From contig CACZBD010000010.1 of assembly GCA_902779305.1 (NCBI GenBank), positions 1 to 64,000 of the forward strand: DNA of 64,000 bases. The letters run 5' to 3'. Origin of the DNA: an uncultured Lachnospiraceae bacterium (lineage in GTDB: Bacteria; Bacillota; Clostridia; Lachnospirales; Lachnospiraceae). The notes under the pieces were generated by a model, which made no database searches, had not been told where the DNA came from, and saw only the letters and a list, made by a program, of their open reading frames with translations. Numbering within the stretch: the stretch's first letter is position 1; each line of letters starts with the position of its first letter. Of the stretch, positions 18,629-29,608 are shown piece after piece. Both the position numbers and the translations under genes were made by a program.

Positions 18629-20743
18629 TCAGTCCACGCTGAACAAAACGCTTCCGTAGGTCGGGAACGGCCACCTGTCGGAAGGCGTATAGACTTCCAT
18701 TTCATCGCAGGATGCACGCAGGCCGTTCATTGCGGGAATGATCTCGTCCCGGTAGATGCGTGCCGCTTTCAGAGCGTCATGGACACCTGAAGTCTGCTCG
18801 ACCTTGGCGGCAAGATCCAAAGCCTGCTGATAGGCCTGATCCTGCAGACCTGACAAGCGGACGATCAGTTCCTGTTCCATCATATGAGGCATATCGGATG
18901 TGGCCATGTTATAAGCATTGGCCACATTTGTTTTTCTCTGCAGGGTTTCCGACAACTCGCTGATATAGCGGTTGACGGCAGGAAGGATCTGTTTGTGCGA
19001 CATATTGACCATGGTCAGCGCTTCGATCCTGAGGATCTTTACATAGGTATCGAGACTGATCTCATATCTGCTGACCATTTCCGCTTCCGTAAAGATCTTA
19101 TGGCGCTTGAACAGCTCCACGTTTTTAGGCGCAAGAAACGTTTCAAAGGCATCGACTGCGCTCGGCAGGCTCAGCAGCCCGCGCTTCTTTGCTTCTTTCC
19201 GCCATTCTTCCGAATATCCGTCACCGTTAAAGAGAATGCGTTTGTGTTCTTTGATCGTGCGTTTGATCAGATCGTTTAAGGCATCCGTAAAATCATCCGC
19301 TTTTTCCAGTTCATCCGCGAACTGTCTGAGTTCTTCCGCCACGATGGTGTTCAATACCACGTTGGGACTTGAAATGGACTGCGAAGCGCCGGGAGAACGG
19401 AATTCAAACTTGTTGCCGGTAAAGGCAAACGGAGAGGTACGGTTCCGGTCCGTGGTGTCTTTGGTAAAGGAAGGCAGGACATGCACGCCGATCTCGATCT
19501 TTGACGTCTGCGCATCATAATCCGTGCCGTTTTCGATGGATTCGAGAACAGCTGCGAGGTCATCACCGATGAACATGGACATGACCGTCGGAGGCGCTTC
19601 ATCCCCGCCGAGACGGTTGTCGTTGCCGGCATAGGCCACAGAGTAGCGCAGCAGATCCTGATATTCGTCCACTGCTTTGATCACGGCGACAAGGAACAGC
19701 AGGAACTGCGCGTTTTCATGCGGTGATTTTCCCGGATTCAGCAGATTGACGCCGGTATCCGTGGAAAGAGACCAGTTATTGTGCTTGCCGCTCCCGTTTA
19801 CACCGTGAAACGGTTTCTCATGCAGCAGGCAGACCATTCCGTGATGTCTGGCCACATTTTTCATGATCTCCATGGTCAGCTGGTTATGGTCTACGGAGAT
19901 ATTCGCGGTGGTAAAGATCGGAGCAAGTTCATGCTGTGCGGGACTCGCCTCGTTGTGTTCGGTCTTGGCAAGGATCCCGAGTTTCCACAGTTCTTCGTTG
20001 AGTTCCCGCATGAAAGCGGAGATCCTCGGCTTGATCGCTCCAAAATAGTGGTCGCTCATCTCCTGACCTTTGGGCGAAGGCGCGCCAAAGAGCGTCCGTC
20101 CGCAATAGAACAGGTCTTTGCGCTTCTTATAGACGCTTTCGTCGATCAGGAAATATTCCTGTTCAGCCCCGACGGTCGGGTTGATCTTTTTCACATCGGT
20201 GTTTCCGAACAGCCTCACGACGCGCATGGCCTGTTCGCTGATCGCTTCCATGGAGCGTAAGAGCGGAGTCTTTTTATCCAGCGTCTCCCCGCCGTAGGAA
20301 CAAAAAGCTGTCGGGATGCATAAAACCCCGTCTTTGACAAAAGCATAACTCGTGGGATCCCAGGTGGTATAGCCTCTGGCCTCGAATGTGGCACGAAGAC
20401 CGCCTGAGGGGAAACTGGAGGCATCCGGTTCTCCTTTGATCAGGTTTTTGCCGGAAAATTCCATGATGATGCGTCCGTCGACCTGCGGAGAAATAAAACT
20501 GTCATGCTTTTCCGCGGTGATGCCGGTCAGCGGCTGAAACCAGTGGGTATAGTGTGTGGCTCCCTGCTCGATCGCCCAGTCCTTCATGGCGATGGCAACG
20601 ACATTGGCCACGGCAAGATCCAGATCTTTTCCGTCTTCTATGGTCTTGCGAAGGGATCTGTAAACGTCTTTCGGTAATTTGTCGCGCATGATACTGTCAT
20701 TGAATACCATGCTTCCAAAGGTTTCGGGGACGTTGCTTTTCAT
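18629..20743 (-). CDS. glnN: Type III glutamine synthetase GlnN
   Basis: A 704-residue glutamine synthetase of the large GSIII class found in Bacteroidetes, cyanobacteria and Clostridia. It makes glutamine from glutamate, ammonia and ATP as a dodecamer. Seen are the N-terminal beta-grasp region ([20 protein letters not shown]), [10 protein letters not shown] (about 192), the catalytic core [16 protein letters not shown] (about 262), and [16 protein letters not shown] (about 432). GGGAGGAGAG stands before the ATG at 20743. It converges with nadE, leaving only 10 bases between stops. Confidence 0.95.
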   Translation of the reverse strand: MKSNVPETFGSMVFNDSIMRDKLPKDVYRSLRKTIEDGKDLDLAVANVVAIAMKDWAIEQGATHYTHWFQPLTGITAEKHDSFISPQVDGRIIMEFSGKNLIKGEPDASSFPSGGLRATFEARGYTTWDPTSYAFVKDGVLCIPTAFCSYGGETLDKKTPLLRSMEAISEQAMRVVRLFGNTDVKKINPTVGAEQEYFLIDESVYKKRKDLFYCGRTLFGAPSPKGQEMSDHYFGAIKPRISAFMRELNEELWKLGILAKTEHNEASPAQHELAPIFTTANISVDHNQLTMEIMKNVARHHGMVCLLHEKPFHGVNGSGKHNNWSLSTDTGVNLLNPGKSPHENAQFLLFLVAVIKAVDEYQDLLRYSVAYAGNDNRLGGDEAPPTVMSMFIGDDLAAVLESIENGTDYDAQTSKIEIGVHVLPSFTKDTTDRNRTSPFAFTGNKFEFRSPGASQSISSPNVVLNTIVAEELRQFADELEKADDFTDALNDLIKRTIKEHKRILFNGDGYSEEWRKEAKKRGLLSLPSAVDAFETFLAPKNVELFKRHKIFTEAEMVSRYEISLDTYVKILRIEALTMVNMSHKQILPAVNRYISELSETLQRKTNVANAYNMATSDMPHMMEQELIVRLSGLQDQAYQQALDLAAKVEQTSGVHDALKAARIYRDEIIPAMNGLRASCDEMEVYTPSDRWPFPTYGSVLFSVD

Positions 20744-20789
20744 CGGCTCTCCTCCCGGCGCGGCTGCGCCTTAAAATATTACTGTTCCC

Positions 20790-20819
20790 ATTATATAGCG
20801 GTTTCTGACCTGTTGGCAA
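20790..20819 (-). promoter_or_regulatory. Promoter for glnN
   Basis: On the minus strand: TTGCCA (20819-20814), 18-bp spacer, TATAAT (20795-20790). The predicted start near 20783 gives a leader of about 40 bases. No nitrogen-regulator operator could be recognised. Confidence 0.65.
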
Positions 20820-20875
20820 GAACAGAAACTGCCAAAATATCGTTGCTTCATGCGATTTTTTTTGGACTTTATTTG

Positions 20876-20884
20876 TGCTAAAAT
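20876..20884 (+). promoter_or_regulatory. Extended -10 promoter placed for a leaderless addB mRNA
   Basis: TGC followed by TAAAAT (20879-20884) with only six bases before the addB ATG at 20891. The transcription start would fall on or next to the start codon. No Shine-Dalgarno sequence is present upstream of addB. Confidence 0.5.
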
Positions 20885-20890
20885 GACACC

Positions 20891-23800
20891 ATGGCACTGA
20901 AATTATGGCTCGGCAATGCCGGCAGCGGAAAATCTTATCAATTGTACCGGGAAGTGATCCGGGAATCACGGGAGCATAAGGAACTCAATTATCTGGTGAT
21001 CGTGCCGGAGCAGTTTACCCTGCAGACACAGCGGGATCTGGTCACGATGCATCCGGACAGCGGGATCTTAAACATTGATGTGCTCAGTTTTGCAAGGCTT
21101 TCCTACCGCATCTTTGAAGAGGTCGGCTTTTCAAGATCACCGGGTCTTTTGATCGACGATATGGGGAAAAACCTGATCTTAAGACACCTCGCATCGGAAC
21201 AGGAAAAGAACCTGAAGGTGATCGGAAAGAACTTAAAGAAACTCGGCTACATCACCGAGGTGAAATCCGTGATCTCCGAATTCATGCAATACGGCGTCGA
21301 TGACAACGCGATCGCCTCTCTGATCGGGCTCTGCAAAGAAAATAACAGGCGTTTGCTTTCGGAGAAGCTCGAAGATATCTCCACGCTCTATCATGCTTTC
21401 CGGGATCATATCCGTGAAAAATACACCACGAGCGAGGAACTGCTCGTACGCGTCAGCGAAGTGCTTGGTGAATCGGAAAAACTGTCGCATTCCGTCATTG
21501 TTCTGGACGGATTCACAGGATTTACACCGGTTCAGTATGATCTGATCCGCGCCCTTTTGCAAAAATGCGTGGATGTTCATGTGACGGTCCTTATCGACAC
21601 CGGATGCGATCTGAACCTTCCCTATGATGAGCAGGAACTGTTCTTCCTTTCCCGTGAAACGATCCGTGAGCTGAAACATATTGCGGAAGAAGTACAGGTT
21701 CCCGTTTTGCCGGATCATGTGATCAAAGAGCCGGTTCCTTACCGCTTCCGAAATGAAGGCAGGCGGCCCGAAATGCTCATTCATCTGGAGAAAAATCTCT
21801 TTCGTGAGAGCGGACGGCCGTGCGATAAAATATCGGATGATATTGAAATATTACACGCACAGAATCCGCAGGATGAGCTGTCTTTTGTTGCCGTAAAGAT
21901 CGAAGAACTTGTCAGAACGAAGGGCTGCCGGTATAAGGACATCGCCATCGTGAGCAATGATCCTGACACGTATATGCGTGTGAGCTCCCGCGTCCTTTCA
22001 GAATATAACATTCCTTTTTTCATAGACCGGAAGCTTCCGGTCCTGCAGAATCCTTTTATCGAGTATCTGCGCTCGATCATGCGGATCCTGACCGAAAACT
22101 TTTCACATGACGGCATGTTTTCCTATCTGAAGTCCTCCATGACGGACATTGGGACAGAAGATGTGGATCTTTTGGAGAACTATTGCATTGCCTGCGGGAT
22201 CCGAAGCAAAAAGCAGTGGATGAAGCCGTTTGGGCGACGCCCGGATTTTATCACGGAAGAGCAGCTTCCCGTTCTTGATGCGCTGAGGCGCAGGATCGTT
22301 GAACCGTTTTCCTTATTTGACAATGCAGTTACGGTAAAAGACTATTGTACGGCGCTGTTTATGATGCTGAGGGGCTGCAATGCACAGCAGAAGCTCCTGG
22401 CCTACCAAAAAGAGTTCCTGGAAAAAGGCCTCGATGTAAAAGCGAAAGAGTATGATCTGGTCTATCCGGCGGTGCTTCATCTTTTGGATAAACTCGTGGA
22501 ACTTCTAGGGGATGAGGAAATGGATGCGGAATCCTTCTATGAACTGCTCGATGCCGGGTTCAGTGAACTGCGCGTCGGAGCGATCCCATCCAAAACAGAT
22601 TATGTGCAGATCGGTGATCTGACCAGATCCCGTTTCCGCGAGATCAAGGCGCTCTTCTTTGTGGGCGTAAACGAAGGAATCATTCCGCAGGCCGCTTCCG
22701 CAGGCGGGATCATCTCGGATCTTGACAGGGAATTTTTCCTCGATCATCACGCAGACGTGCAGCTGGCGCCCTCTTCGAGAATGCAGGCCTATACACAGCG
22801 GCTGTATCTCTACATGGCCATGACAAAACCGGCAGCGCAGCTGTATCTTTCTTTTTCAGGCGTCTCAGCGGGCGGGACTTCCATGCTCCCCTCCTATCTG
22901 ATCACGGAACTGAAAAACATGTTTCCGAAAATCCGTGTCTCCTCTTTTGACCGGCTGTCTTTGCTCGATAAAGTCTATACGGAGGAGACTGCTTTTACCG
23001 GTCTTGCCGGAGATCTGCAAGGGCTGATCCGGGGAAATCCGGCACCGGAAACGCTTAAATTGTTTGAATATTTTGCCAATAACACACAATTCAGCGGAAG
23101 ACTGGAAACAATGATAAACAGGGCGTTTTTGAGCGCGGCAGGACAATTGACCGATACGGTCGGAGCGCAAATAGCGCACGTTATTTATGGAAACGAGATC
23201 GTCGGAAGCGTTACGCGTCTCGAGACGTATGCCAAGTGTGCATATGAGCATTTTCTGCACTACGGACTCGACTTAAAAGAACGGGTGGAATTTAATTTTG
23301 CGCCAAGTGATATGGGTTCGGTCTTCCACAATGCGTTGGAAACCTTTACCGGCATTTTGAAGGAGTCATCGATCCTGTGGACGGATCTTTCTGATGCTTT
23401 GGCAGATGAATTTGCATTGGAGGCGGTGAAACGTACGATCGCAGGATATGATGCGGTCTATGCATCCTTCAGATCCACGTATCTGGTCGAAAGGATCGGC
23501 AGGATTTTAAAAAAGACGGTCAAAGTTCTCAGGGAGCAGATCCGCGCGGGTGATTTTATCCCGACTCACTTTGAACTGGGCTTTTCTAAGACGGATGATC
23601 TGTCTTCGCTTCGTTTTCAGTTATCGGATCAGGAACGCATGCGGTTCATGGGACGGATCGACCGGGTGGATATTCTGGAAGATCAGGATCGTGTCTATGT
23701 CAAGATCATTGATTACAAGTCCGGAAAGCAGAAATTTGACCTTGCCGCGATCTACAAAGGGGAGCAGCTTCAGCTGGTAGTTTACCTGAACGCTGCGATG

Positions 23801-24283
23801 GAGATGGAGCAAAAAGCGCATCCGGACAAGGAAGTGATCCCTGCAGGGGTGCTTTATTATATGCTGGATGATCCGCTGATCGATGCAGACGGGTCCGAAA
23901 GCGATGAGGAGATCCGTAAGAAAGTGTTTTCCGAGCTGAAAATGCGGGGGCTTGTCAATGCGGACGCTTCCGTCTTCCGCAGGATGGACCGTGATTTTAC
24001 CGATCGGTCACAGATCATTCCCGTTACCGTTAATAAAGACGGAACGCCGGGAAAACAATCCGATGTCGCCACGCAGGAGGAATTCCGTGTCATTTCCGAT
24101 TACGTGAACCGGATCATTCCCCGGATGGGGAAGGAGATCTTAAACGGCAGGATTCAAGCAACAAGCGGAAAATGTGACTTTTGCCCGTATGCAAGCGTTT
24201 GCGGGATCTCCGGCGTGCAGGATAAGAATGCCTTGTCCGTAAGCCGTGATGAGATCCTTCAGAAAATGAGAGAAGAACTATGA
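20891..24283 (+). CDS. addB: ATP-dependent helicase/deoxyribonuclease subunit AddB
   Basis: A 1130-residue subunit of the AddAB helicase-nuclease that processes double-strand breaks for RecA. The N-terminal Walker A is GNAGSGKSY (about 8-16). The C-terminal nuclease core has IDYKSGKQ (about 940). The cysteines expected for the Fe-S cluster are visible: KCAYEHF (about 780) and the terminal group CDFCPYASVC (about 1096). The start lacks a ribosome site and sits right after a promoter, as for a leaderless message. addA follows with an ATGA overlap. Confidence 0.96.
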   Translation: MALKLWLGNAGSGKSYQLYREVIRESREHKELNYLVIVPEQFTLQTQRDLVTMHPDSGILNIDVLSFARLSYRIFEEVGFSRSPGLLIDDMGKNLILRHLASEQEKNLKVIGKNLKKLGYITEVKSVISEFMQYGVDDNAIASLIGLCKENNRRLLSEKLEDISTLYHAFRDHIREKYTTSEELLVRVSEVLGESEKLSHSVIVLDGFTGFTPVQYDLIRALLQKCVDVHVTVLIDTGCDLNLPYDEQELFFLSRETIRELKHIAEEVQVPVLPDHVIKEPVPYRFRNEGRRPEMLIHLEKNLFRESGRPCDKISDDIEILHAQNPQDELSFVAVKIEELVRTKGCRYKDIAIVSNDPDTYMRVSSRVLSEYNIPFFIDRKLPVLQNPFIEYLRSIMRILTENFSHDGMFSYLKSSMTDIGTEDVDLLENYCIACGIRSKKQWMKPFGRRPDFITEEQLPVLDALRRRIVEPFSLFDNAVTVKDYCTALFMMLRGCNAQQKLLAYQKEFLEKGLDVKAKEYDLVYPAVLHLLDKLVELLGDEEMDAESFYELLDAGFSELRVGAIPSKTDYVQIGDLTRSRFREIKALFFVGVNEGIIPQAASAGGIISDLDREFFLDHHADVQLAPSSRMQAYTQRLYLYMAMTKPAAQLYLSFSGVSAGGTSMLPSYLITELKNMFPKIRVSSFDRLSLLDKVYTEETAFTGLAGDLQGLIRGNPAPETLKLFEYFANNTQFSGRLETMINRAFLSAAGQLTDTVGAQIAHVIYGNEIVGSVTRLETYAKCAYEHFLHYGLDLKERVEFNFAPSDMGSVFHNALETFTGILKESSILWTDLSDALADEFALEAVKRTIAGYDAVYASFRSTYLVERIGRILKKTVKVLREQIRAGDFIPTHFELGFSKTDDLSSLRFQLSDQERMRFMGRIDRVDILEDQDRVYVKIIDYKSGKQKFDLAAIYKGEQLQLVVYLNAAMEMEQKAHPDKEVIPAGVLYYMLDDPLIDADGSESDEEIRKKVFSELKMRGLVNADASVFRRMDRDFTDRSQIIPVTVNKDGTPGKQSDVATQEEFRVISDYVNRIIPRMGKEILNGRIQATSGKCDFCPYASVCGISGVQDKNALSVSRDEILQKMREEL

Positions 24284-27200
24284 AACTTACAGAGAGCCAG
24301 CAAAGAGCGGTAGAGGAAAAAGGACAGAATATACTGGTGTCTGCAGCTGCGGGATCCGGAAAGACCGCGGTTTTGGTCCAGAGGATCATTCAGGCGCTTT
24401 TGAGAGATGAGGACCCGGTCGATATCGACAGGATCCTGGTCATGACGTTCACCAAGGCGGCGGCAGGAGAGATGCGGGAACGGATCATGAATGCGATCAA
24501 TGAACGCCTGAAAACGGGCGGGAACAGCCGGCTGTACAGACAGGCTGCCCTTGTACATAACGCGCATATCTCGACCATCCACGGATTCTGCCTGGATGTG
24601 ATCCGGAATCATTTTCACAGGATCGATCTGAGCCCCGACTTCAGAACGATGGATGAGCCCGAAGGAAAACTCATGATGCAGGATGTGCTCGAAGAAGTCC
24701 TTGAGGAAGCCTACGAGGCGGCAGATCCCGCTTTTCTTGCTATGAGTGAGAGGATCTCGGCCGGAAAAAATGACCGGAAGCTTGCGGATGCGATCCTGAA
24801 GCTGTACGGATTTGCCGTGAGCAGTCCGGATGCCGAAAAATGGTTTGAAACCTGCAGAAAACTGTATTCTAAGATCGATGAAGACGGATTTGATGCACAC
24901 CCTCTCGCAAGGGAACAGACCGCATATTATAAAGGAACCCTGATGAGTATCGGGGAACTTGCGCGTAAAATGCTTAAAATAACAGAGGAAGCGGACGGAC
25001 CCTATATGTACAGGGAAGCGGTGGAAAGCGATCTGGAAACGATCCGCCGTCTGTTGGAGGCAGAGACCTATCAGAACTTTGCGGATATTCTGCGCAACTA
25101 CGCGCCGGTCACGCTTGGAAGAGCCGATAAAAACGGTCCGGAAGTGAACGATGAGAAGAAAGAACTCGTAAAAACCCTCAGGACGAAAGTCAAAAGTGCG
25201 CTTACGGATATGCGGAAAGCTGATTTTTCGCTTTCTGTGGAGCAGATTGTTTCGCGGATGAAGGACTGTGAACAGGACGTGGACATCCTGCTGCAGCTTA
25301 CCGAGACTTTTTATGAGCGTTTTCAGGAAAAGAAGCGGAAAAAAGGGCTGATCGATTTTAATGACATGGAGCAGTACTGCCTGAAGATCCTGACCGGCTA
25401 TCCTTCCATTGCTGAGGAATACCGGGAATATTTCAGGGAGATCTATGTGGATGAATATCAGGATTCCAACTATGTGCAGGAAGCGATCGTAAACGCCATT
25501 GCGGACAATAATGTTTTTAATGTCGGCGATGTCAAGCAGAGCATATACAGCTTCAGGATGGCCAGACCGGACCTTTTTCTTAAGAAATATGAAGACTACA
25601 AGGAAAACCGGGGCGGGATCAGGATCGATCTGCAGGAAAACTTCCGGAGCCGTCTTGAAGTGATCCGGGCCGTGAACGAAGTGTTTGAAAAGATCATGCA
25701 GGAGAATCCCTGCAGGATGAAATATGATGACGAGGCAGCCCTGAAATACGGTGCGGCTTATTATGACAATACACCTGTTATCGAAAAGGACGGACCGGAG
25801 GAAAGATCACGGCAAAAAGAAACACAGTGCGTACGGGAAGCAGATGTTACAACTGCCGGTTACGAAAATGTTACGGAAGAGAATGCTTCCACAACATGCG
25901 TTGACTCAGCTGGTCACATACCATATATTGCGGAATATGTCGGGATCCTGAAAGAAGAGGGCGTAGACAGGATCGAACTGGAGGCCCGCTACATTGCAGG
26001 GCGGATCAGAGAGCTGATCGAGAGTCGTTTGCAGGTCTTTGACAAGGAACTGAACGGGTTCCGTCCGGTCCGCTATTCCGACATCGTGATCCTTCTGAGA
26101 GTTACGAAGGGAGCGGATGAAAAATTCTGCTCCGTGATCGGCGGATCCGGGATCCCGATCCATGCTTCTTCGACTACGGGATATTTCAGCGCGAACGAGA
26201 TCGTCTGGCTGCTCTCCTTTTTGCAGGTGATCGACAATCCTTTGCAGGATATCCCCCTGGCGTCTGCGCTGCTTTCACCGATCGGCGGCTTTACGAACGA
26301 GGAGCTGGCGATCATCCGCTCACGAGACAGGAAAACCACGCTTTATCAGTCATTAAAGGAATTCTGTGAAAATTCGACCGATCAGGTCAACACACCTGTT
26401 ATTGAAAAATGCCGTGTTTTTTTGCTGGAACTGCAATCCTTCCGGGAGAAGACTGCTTATACCAGCGTCTACGAGATCTTAAGAGAGATCGTGGACGGGG
26501 ATTACGGACGCAGGATCCTGTCCATGACGGGCGGACAAAAGCGGTACGCGAACCTGAACATGCTTTTAAACCATGCGCTGGAATTCGAGAAGACCAACTA
26601 CCGCGGACTCTTTCAGTTCATCCGCTATGTGGAGTTCCTGAAAAAGAACGAGATCGATTACGGAGAAGCCAATCTTCTGAGTGAACGGGACGATACGGTG
26701 CGGCTGATGAGCATTCATAAGAGCAAGGGTCTGGAATTTCCGGTCGTTTTTCTTGCCATGATGCATAAAGGAATGAACTTTCAGGATGCAAGGGCGTCTT
26801 TGGTGCTGGATTCGGATCTCGGGATCGGTGTCTTTGATGTGGATCTTGAGAAAAGGACAAGAATGCAGACCATTGCCAGAAGCGTGATCGGGAAAAAGAT
26901 CCAAAGGGACTGTCTGGCAGAAGAGATCAGGATCTTCTACGTGGCAATGACGAGGGCAAGAGAAAAACTGATCATGACCGGAATTGCGGAGGATGAGAAC
27001 GCTGTGCTCGGCAACTGCTTCAGCACGCTTCGTGCATCCTCTATGCGGGATCTGCTTGCATCCGCATTGGGCGAGGACGGTTTCTTTTCCAATATCCGTG
27101 TAAGTTCGGCAAGCGTGACCGGTCTTTTGATGGATGGCATGAAAAGAGAGATCAGCATGGAAGAAGCGCAGCTTGCACTCAAAGAGAGACTTCGCTCGAA

Positions 27201-27903
27201 AAAAGAGATCGTGCCTGATCCGATGCTGGAAGAGAGACTCCGTTTTGTCTACCCCGCGGATCCGAATGATCATTATGGAAAGATCTCCGTAACGGAACTG
27301 AAAAAGAGAAGCATGCAGATCGCATCGGCAGAAGAATATGAAGACGGGGAAAAACTGCCCGGCCACGAAACGGAGGATACGGAACTCATCCCGGCATTTA
27401 TGGGAGAAAATGCCCCGGTGATCTCGGCGGCCGGTCATGGAACAGCGTTTCACAGGATCCTTGAAATCTGGGATTATTCTCTTGCGCCCAAACCGGAGAG
27501 TGTCAGGGCCTTTTTAGAACAGGCCGCAAAAAACAGACGGGTCGAAGAGGACTATCTGAAAGCGGTCCGCGAGGAAGAGATCCTGGACTTTCTGAAAACG
27601 GATCTTGCCCGCAGGATGCAGGAAGCGTTCAACAGGAAAGAACTTTACCGGGAACAGCCGTTTGTGATCCGGGATGAGAATGAACTGTTGGTGCAGGGGA
27701 TCATCGATGCCTATTTTATCGAAAACGGAAAGATCGTTCTGGTAGACTACAAAACAGACAGGGTATCATCCGGAAAAGTCCTTACGGAGCGTTACCGGGT
27801 ACAGCTGGATTATTATGAAAAAGCGCTTGCAAGACTGAGCGGCTTGCCGGTGAAAGAGAAGATCATCTATTCTTCCGTGCTGAAAAAGACGGTCCTGCTT
27901 TAA
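24280..27903 (+). CDS. addA: ATP-dependent helicase/nuclease subunit AddA
   Basis: A 1207-residue UvrD-type helicase with a C-terminal nuclease. Helicase motifs in order: Walker A AAAGSGKTAVLV (about 24), TFTKAAAGEMRERI (about 67), DEYQDSNYVQ (about 391), GDVKQSIYSFRMA (about 415), SIHKSKGLEFPVVFLA (about 812) and AMTRAREKL (about 890). The nuclease motif VDYKTDRV lies near 1155. The segment about 495-550 is a hydrophilic linker unlike its surroundings, a region that varies in AddA proteins. It works with AddB encoded just upstream. Confidence 0.97.
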   Translation: MKLTESQQRAVEEKGQNILVSAAAGSGKTAVLVQRIIQALLRDEDPVDIDRILVMTFTKAAAGEMRERIMNAINERLKTGGNSRLYRQAALVHNAHISTIHGFCLDVIRNHFHRIDLSPDFRTMDEPEGKLMMQDVLEEVLEEAYEAADPAFLAMSERISAGKNDRKLADAILKLYGFAVSSPDAEKWFETCRKLYSKIDEDGFDAHPLAREQTAYYKGTLMSIGELARKMLKITEEADGPYMYREAVESDLETIRRLLEAETYQNFADILRNYAPVTLGRADKNGPEVNDEKKELVKTLRTKVKSALTDMRKADFSLSVEQIVSRMKDCEQDVDILLQLTETFYERFQEKKRKKGLIDFNDMEQYCLKILTGYPSIAEEYREYFREIYVDEYQDSNYVQEAIVNAIADNNVFNVGDVKQSIYSFRMARPDLFLKKYEDYKENRGGIRIDLQENFRSRLEVIRAVNEVFEKIMQENPCRMKYDDEAALKYGAAYYDNTPVIEKDGPEERSRQKETQCVREADVTTAGYENVTEENASTTCVDSAGHIPYIAEYVGILKEEGVDRIELEARYIAGRIRELIESRLQVFDKELNGFRPVRYSDIVILLRVTKGADEKFCSVIGGSGIPIHASSTTGYFSANEIVWLLSFLQVIDNPLQDIPLASALLSPIGGFTNEELAIIRSRDRKTTLYQSLKEFCENSTDQVNTPVIEKCRVFLLELQSFREKTAYTSVYEILREIVDGDYGRRILSMTGGQKRYANLNMLLNHALEFEKTNYRGLFQFIRYVEFLKKNEIDYGEANLLSERDDTVRLMSIHKSKGLEFPVVFLAMMHKGMNFQDARASLVLDSDLGIGVFDVDLEKRTRMQTIARSVIGKKIQRDCLAEEIRIFYVAMTRAREKLIMTGIAEDENAVLGNCFSTLRASSMRDLLASALGEDGFFSNIRVSSASVTGLLMDGMKREISMEEAQLALKERLRSKKEIVPDPMLEERLRFVYPADPNDHYGKISVTELKKRSMQIASAEEYEDGEKLPGHETEDTELIPAFMGENAPVISAAGHGTAFHRILEIWDYSLAPKPESVRAFLEQAAKNRRVEEDYLKAVREEEILDFLKTDLARRMQEAFNRKELYREQPFVIRDENELLVQGIIDAYFIENGKIVLVDYKTDRVSSGKVLTERYRVQLDYYEKALARLSGLPVKEKIIYSSVLKKTVLL

Positions 27904-27950
27904 ACTGCGGCGCATTCTGCGGGGAGGAAAGGGATGGTGCAAGGGCAGAC

Positions 27951-27980
27951 TTGACCGCAGAGTGATAATGGCGGTACAAT
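27951..27980 (+). promoter_or_regulatory. Promoter for the 28008 operon
   Basis: TTGACC (27951-27956), 18-bp spacer, TACAAT (27975-27980). The start would be near 27987, about 20 bases before ATG 28008, which has AAGGGG in front. Confidence 0.6.
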
Positions 27981-28007
27981 AACTATGTATGTGTTAAGGG
28001 GTATTCA

Positions 28008-28589
28008 ATGGAAAAGATCCGTTCCAGAAGTTTCAAATACAAATTCGGCATGCCGGAAGTGTTCGCAATGATCGTTGGGACCGTATTTCTGGTCGCCATC
28101 GGTATTTTGATGCGGAATGCATCCCTGCCTTATGTATTGGAAACGGAAGCGATCGTGATCGTTGTCGTCGCCACACTGTTCGGCCCGTCGGCCGGCGGCG
28201 TGATCGCTGTGGGCGCAACGCTGGTATATATCGCTTTTCTCCATGTGGATACGAGCTTTGTACATATCCTTGCATATATCCTCCTGTCAGCGGGGATCGG
28301 GCATTACGCAAATGATTTCGGCGTGCGGGACGGAACGTTCAACGCCGTTAAAGCGCTTGATTTTTGCGTGATCCACTTGCTGCTTGAGGGATTTGTCTGG
28401 ATGTTTTTCATCCCTTTTTTCGAATTTTTGCTTTTTCGGAAAAATCTTTTTGATGCGTTGGAAAAGAGTACTTACAGTCTGATCTTTACGACCGTGACGG
28501 ATGTGATCCTGGTTCCGCTCTTCTTTGCGATCAGCCGCATGATCGTCAGGAGACAGAAACGCAGCGAAAAGAGTTCCCTGTTATCATAA
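28008..28589 (+). CDS. Five- or six-helix membrane protein, ECF S-like
   Basis: A 193-residue integral membrane protein. Hydrophobic helices are at roughly 16-35, 42-60, 63-80, 84-100, 125-145 and 158-180. The FGPSAGGVIAVGATLVY block resembles the FGP...G pattern of ECF substrate-binding (S) subunits and related sensor membrane modules. It has its own promoter and is not beside ECF energy genes. The substrate is unknown, and an ECF S assignment is only a suggestion. Confidence 0.6.
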   Translation: MEKIRSRSFKYKFGMPEVFAMIVGTVFLVAIGILMRNASLPYVLETEAIVIVVVATLFGPSAGGVIAVGATLVYIAFLHVDTSFVHILAYILLSAGIGHYANDFGVRDGTFNAVKALDFCVIHLLLEGFVWMFFIPFFEFLLFRKNLFDALEKSTYSLIFTTVTDVILVPLFFAISRMIVRRQKRSEKSSLLS

Positions 28590-28603
28590 GGACATTCAGT
28601 GTT

Positions 28604-29599
28604 ATGGATTACAGAAACTACAACAACAGAGACCGCAGGAGCAGCACGGGCACGAAACGGAGGGTGCAGTCCGTACAGGATGTGATTAATCCGTCCGACC
28701 GTGCAAATTATAACCGCTCTTCGAGAAACCGCAGCAGAAATCGTGCATCCGGTTACGAAACTGCCGAATTTTCCGGCGGGATCGATTCGATCGCAGGCGT
28801 TATTTTTACAGGACTGCTTTGCATCTGTCTGCTTGTGGCCATTCTCTTCCATACTTCGGGTGCCGGAAACAGAAGCGGCTATTATCCGCTGGACATCTTC
28901 ACGATCAACGGTGTTTTAAATGATGCTTATGCGGGGCTTCCCGGAGCGCCCGTGGATACGGTGGCATCAGCTCCTTCCGGGACAACGCCTTCTGCAAGCA
29001 CGGATCCTTCTGCCGGGGTTTCCACGCCCACGGCTGAAGTTACACCGACGGTCACAGCGACCGGCGTTACGGGCGCTGCCATGCTTTTGGACGCGGGCGG
29101 CGGCGTGGACGGTTATACGGAAGCGGAAACCTATGCGGAACTTCTGACACAGCTTGAAACGGCGCTTACATCCGGAGATGTGAATTTTATCGGAAGTAAG
29201 ATCGGTTACACGGATGATTCAACCGGGAGCATTCTCGGTTTTCCCCAGTCGGTGGTCGAGCATTTTGCTTCCTTTATGGCTTCCAATGATGAGAAACGCC
29301 AGGCATTCCTGGACACGATCAAGGATGATACCAAATATGCCGGCATGAACGGAACGGCGCATATCGTGAATCTTCCCATGATCCGATACAAAGTCACATC
29401 GGATTATGATGAAACCACCTTCAGTTTTTCGGGCTTTTCGGAACAGACGATCAACGCGAATCAGGAAGCGACCGTGTCTCCGATGCTGCCGTGCATGTAC
29501 ACGGTAACGGCGACCTGTCCGTCCTGGGAGCAGCCGATCGAGGGCCAGCTGGAGGCAACCTTTGGAGAAAATCTGGAAGTGAATTTCGGGAAAAACTGA
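28604..29599 (+). CDS. Membrane-anchored protein with Ser/Thr/Pro-rich linker
   Basis: A 331-residue protein that I do not recognise. It has a basic Arg/Asn-rich cytoplasmic tail (about 1-55), one membrane helix (about 63-85), a Ser/Thr/Pro/Ala-rich stalk (about 115-155) and a folded extracytoplasmic C-terminal domain (about 165-331). That end has alternating hydrophobic strands and loosely recalls TcaA-like or NTF2-like wall-facing domains. It lies 14 bp after the membrane gene at 28008 and 9 bp before a GT2, so all three are probably one operon. Confidence 0.6.
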   Translation: MDYRNYNNRDRRSSTGTKRRVQSVQDVINPSDRANYNRSSRNRSRNRASGYETAEFSGGIDSIAGVIFTGLLCICLLVAILFHTSGAGNRSGYYPLDIFTINGVLNDAYAGLPGAPVDTVASAPSGTTPSASTDPSAGVSTPTAEVTPTVTATGVTGAAMLLDAGGGVDGYTEAETYAELLTQLETALTSGDVNFIGSKIGYTDDSTGSILGFPQSVVEHFASFMASNDEKRQAFLDTIKDDTKYAGMNGTAHIVNLPMIRYKVTSDYDETTFSFSGFSEQTINANQEATVSPMLPCMYTVTATCPSWEQPIEGQLEATFGENLEVNFGKN

Positions 29600-29608
29600 G
29601 AAACAAAT

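Noticed and set aside
18605-18640. Bidirectional terminator between nadE and glnN
   Set aside because: Only a 4-bp stem can be formed and there is no T-tract on either strand.
24280-27903. Frameshift or insertion in AddA near residues 495-550
   Set aside because: The frame is intact, and AddA proteins commonly have a variable acidic linker at this position.
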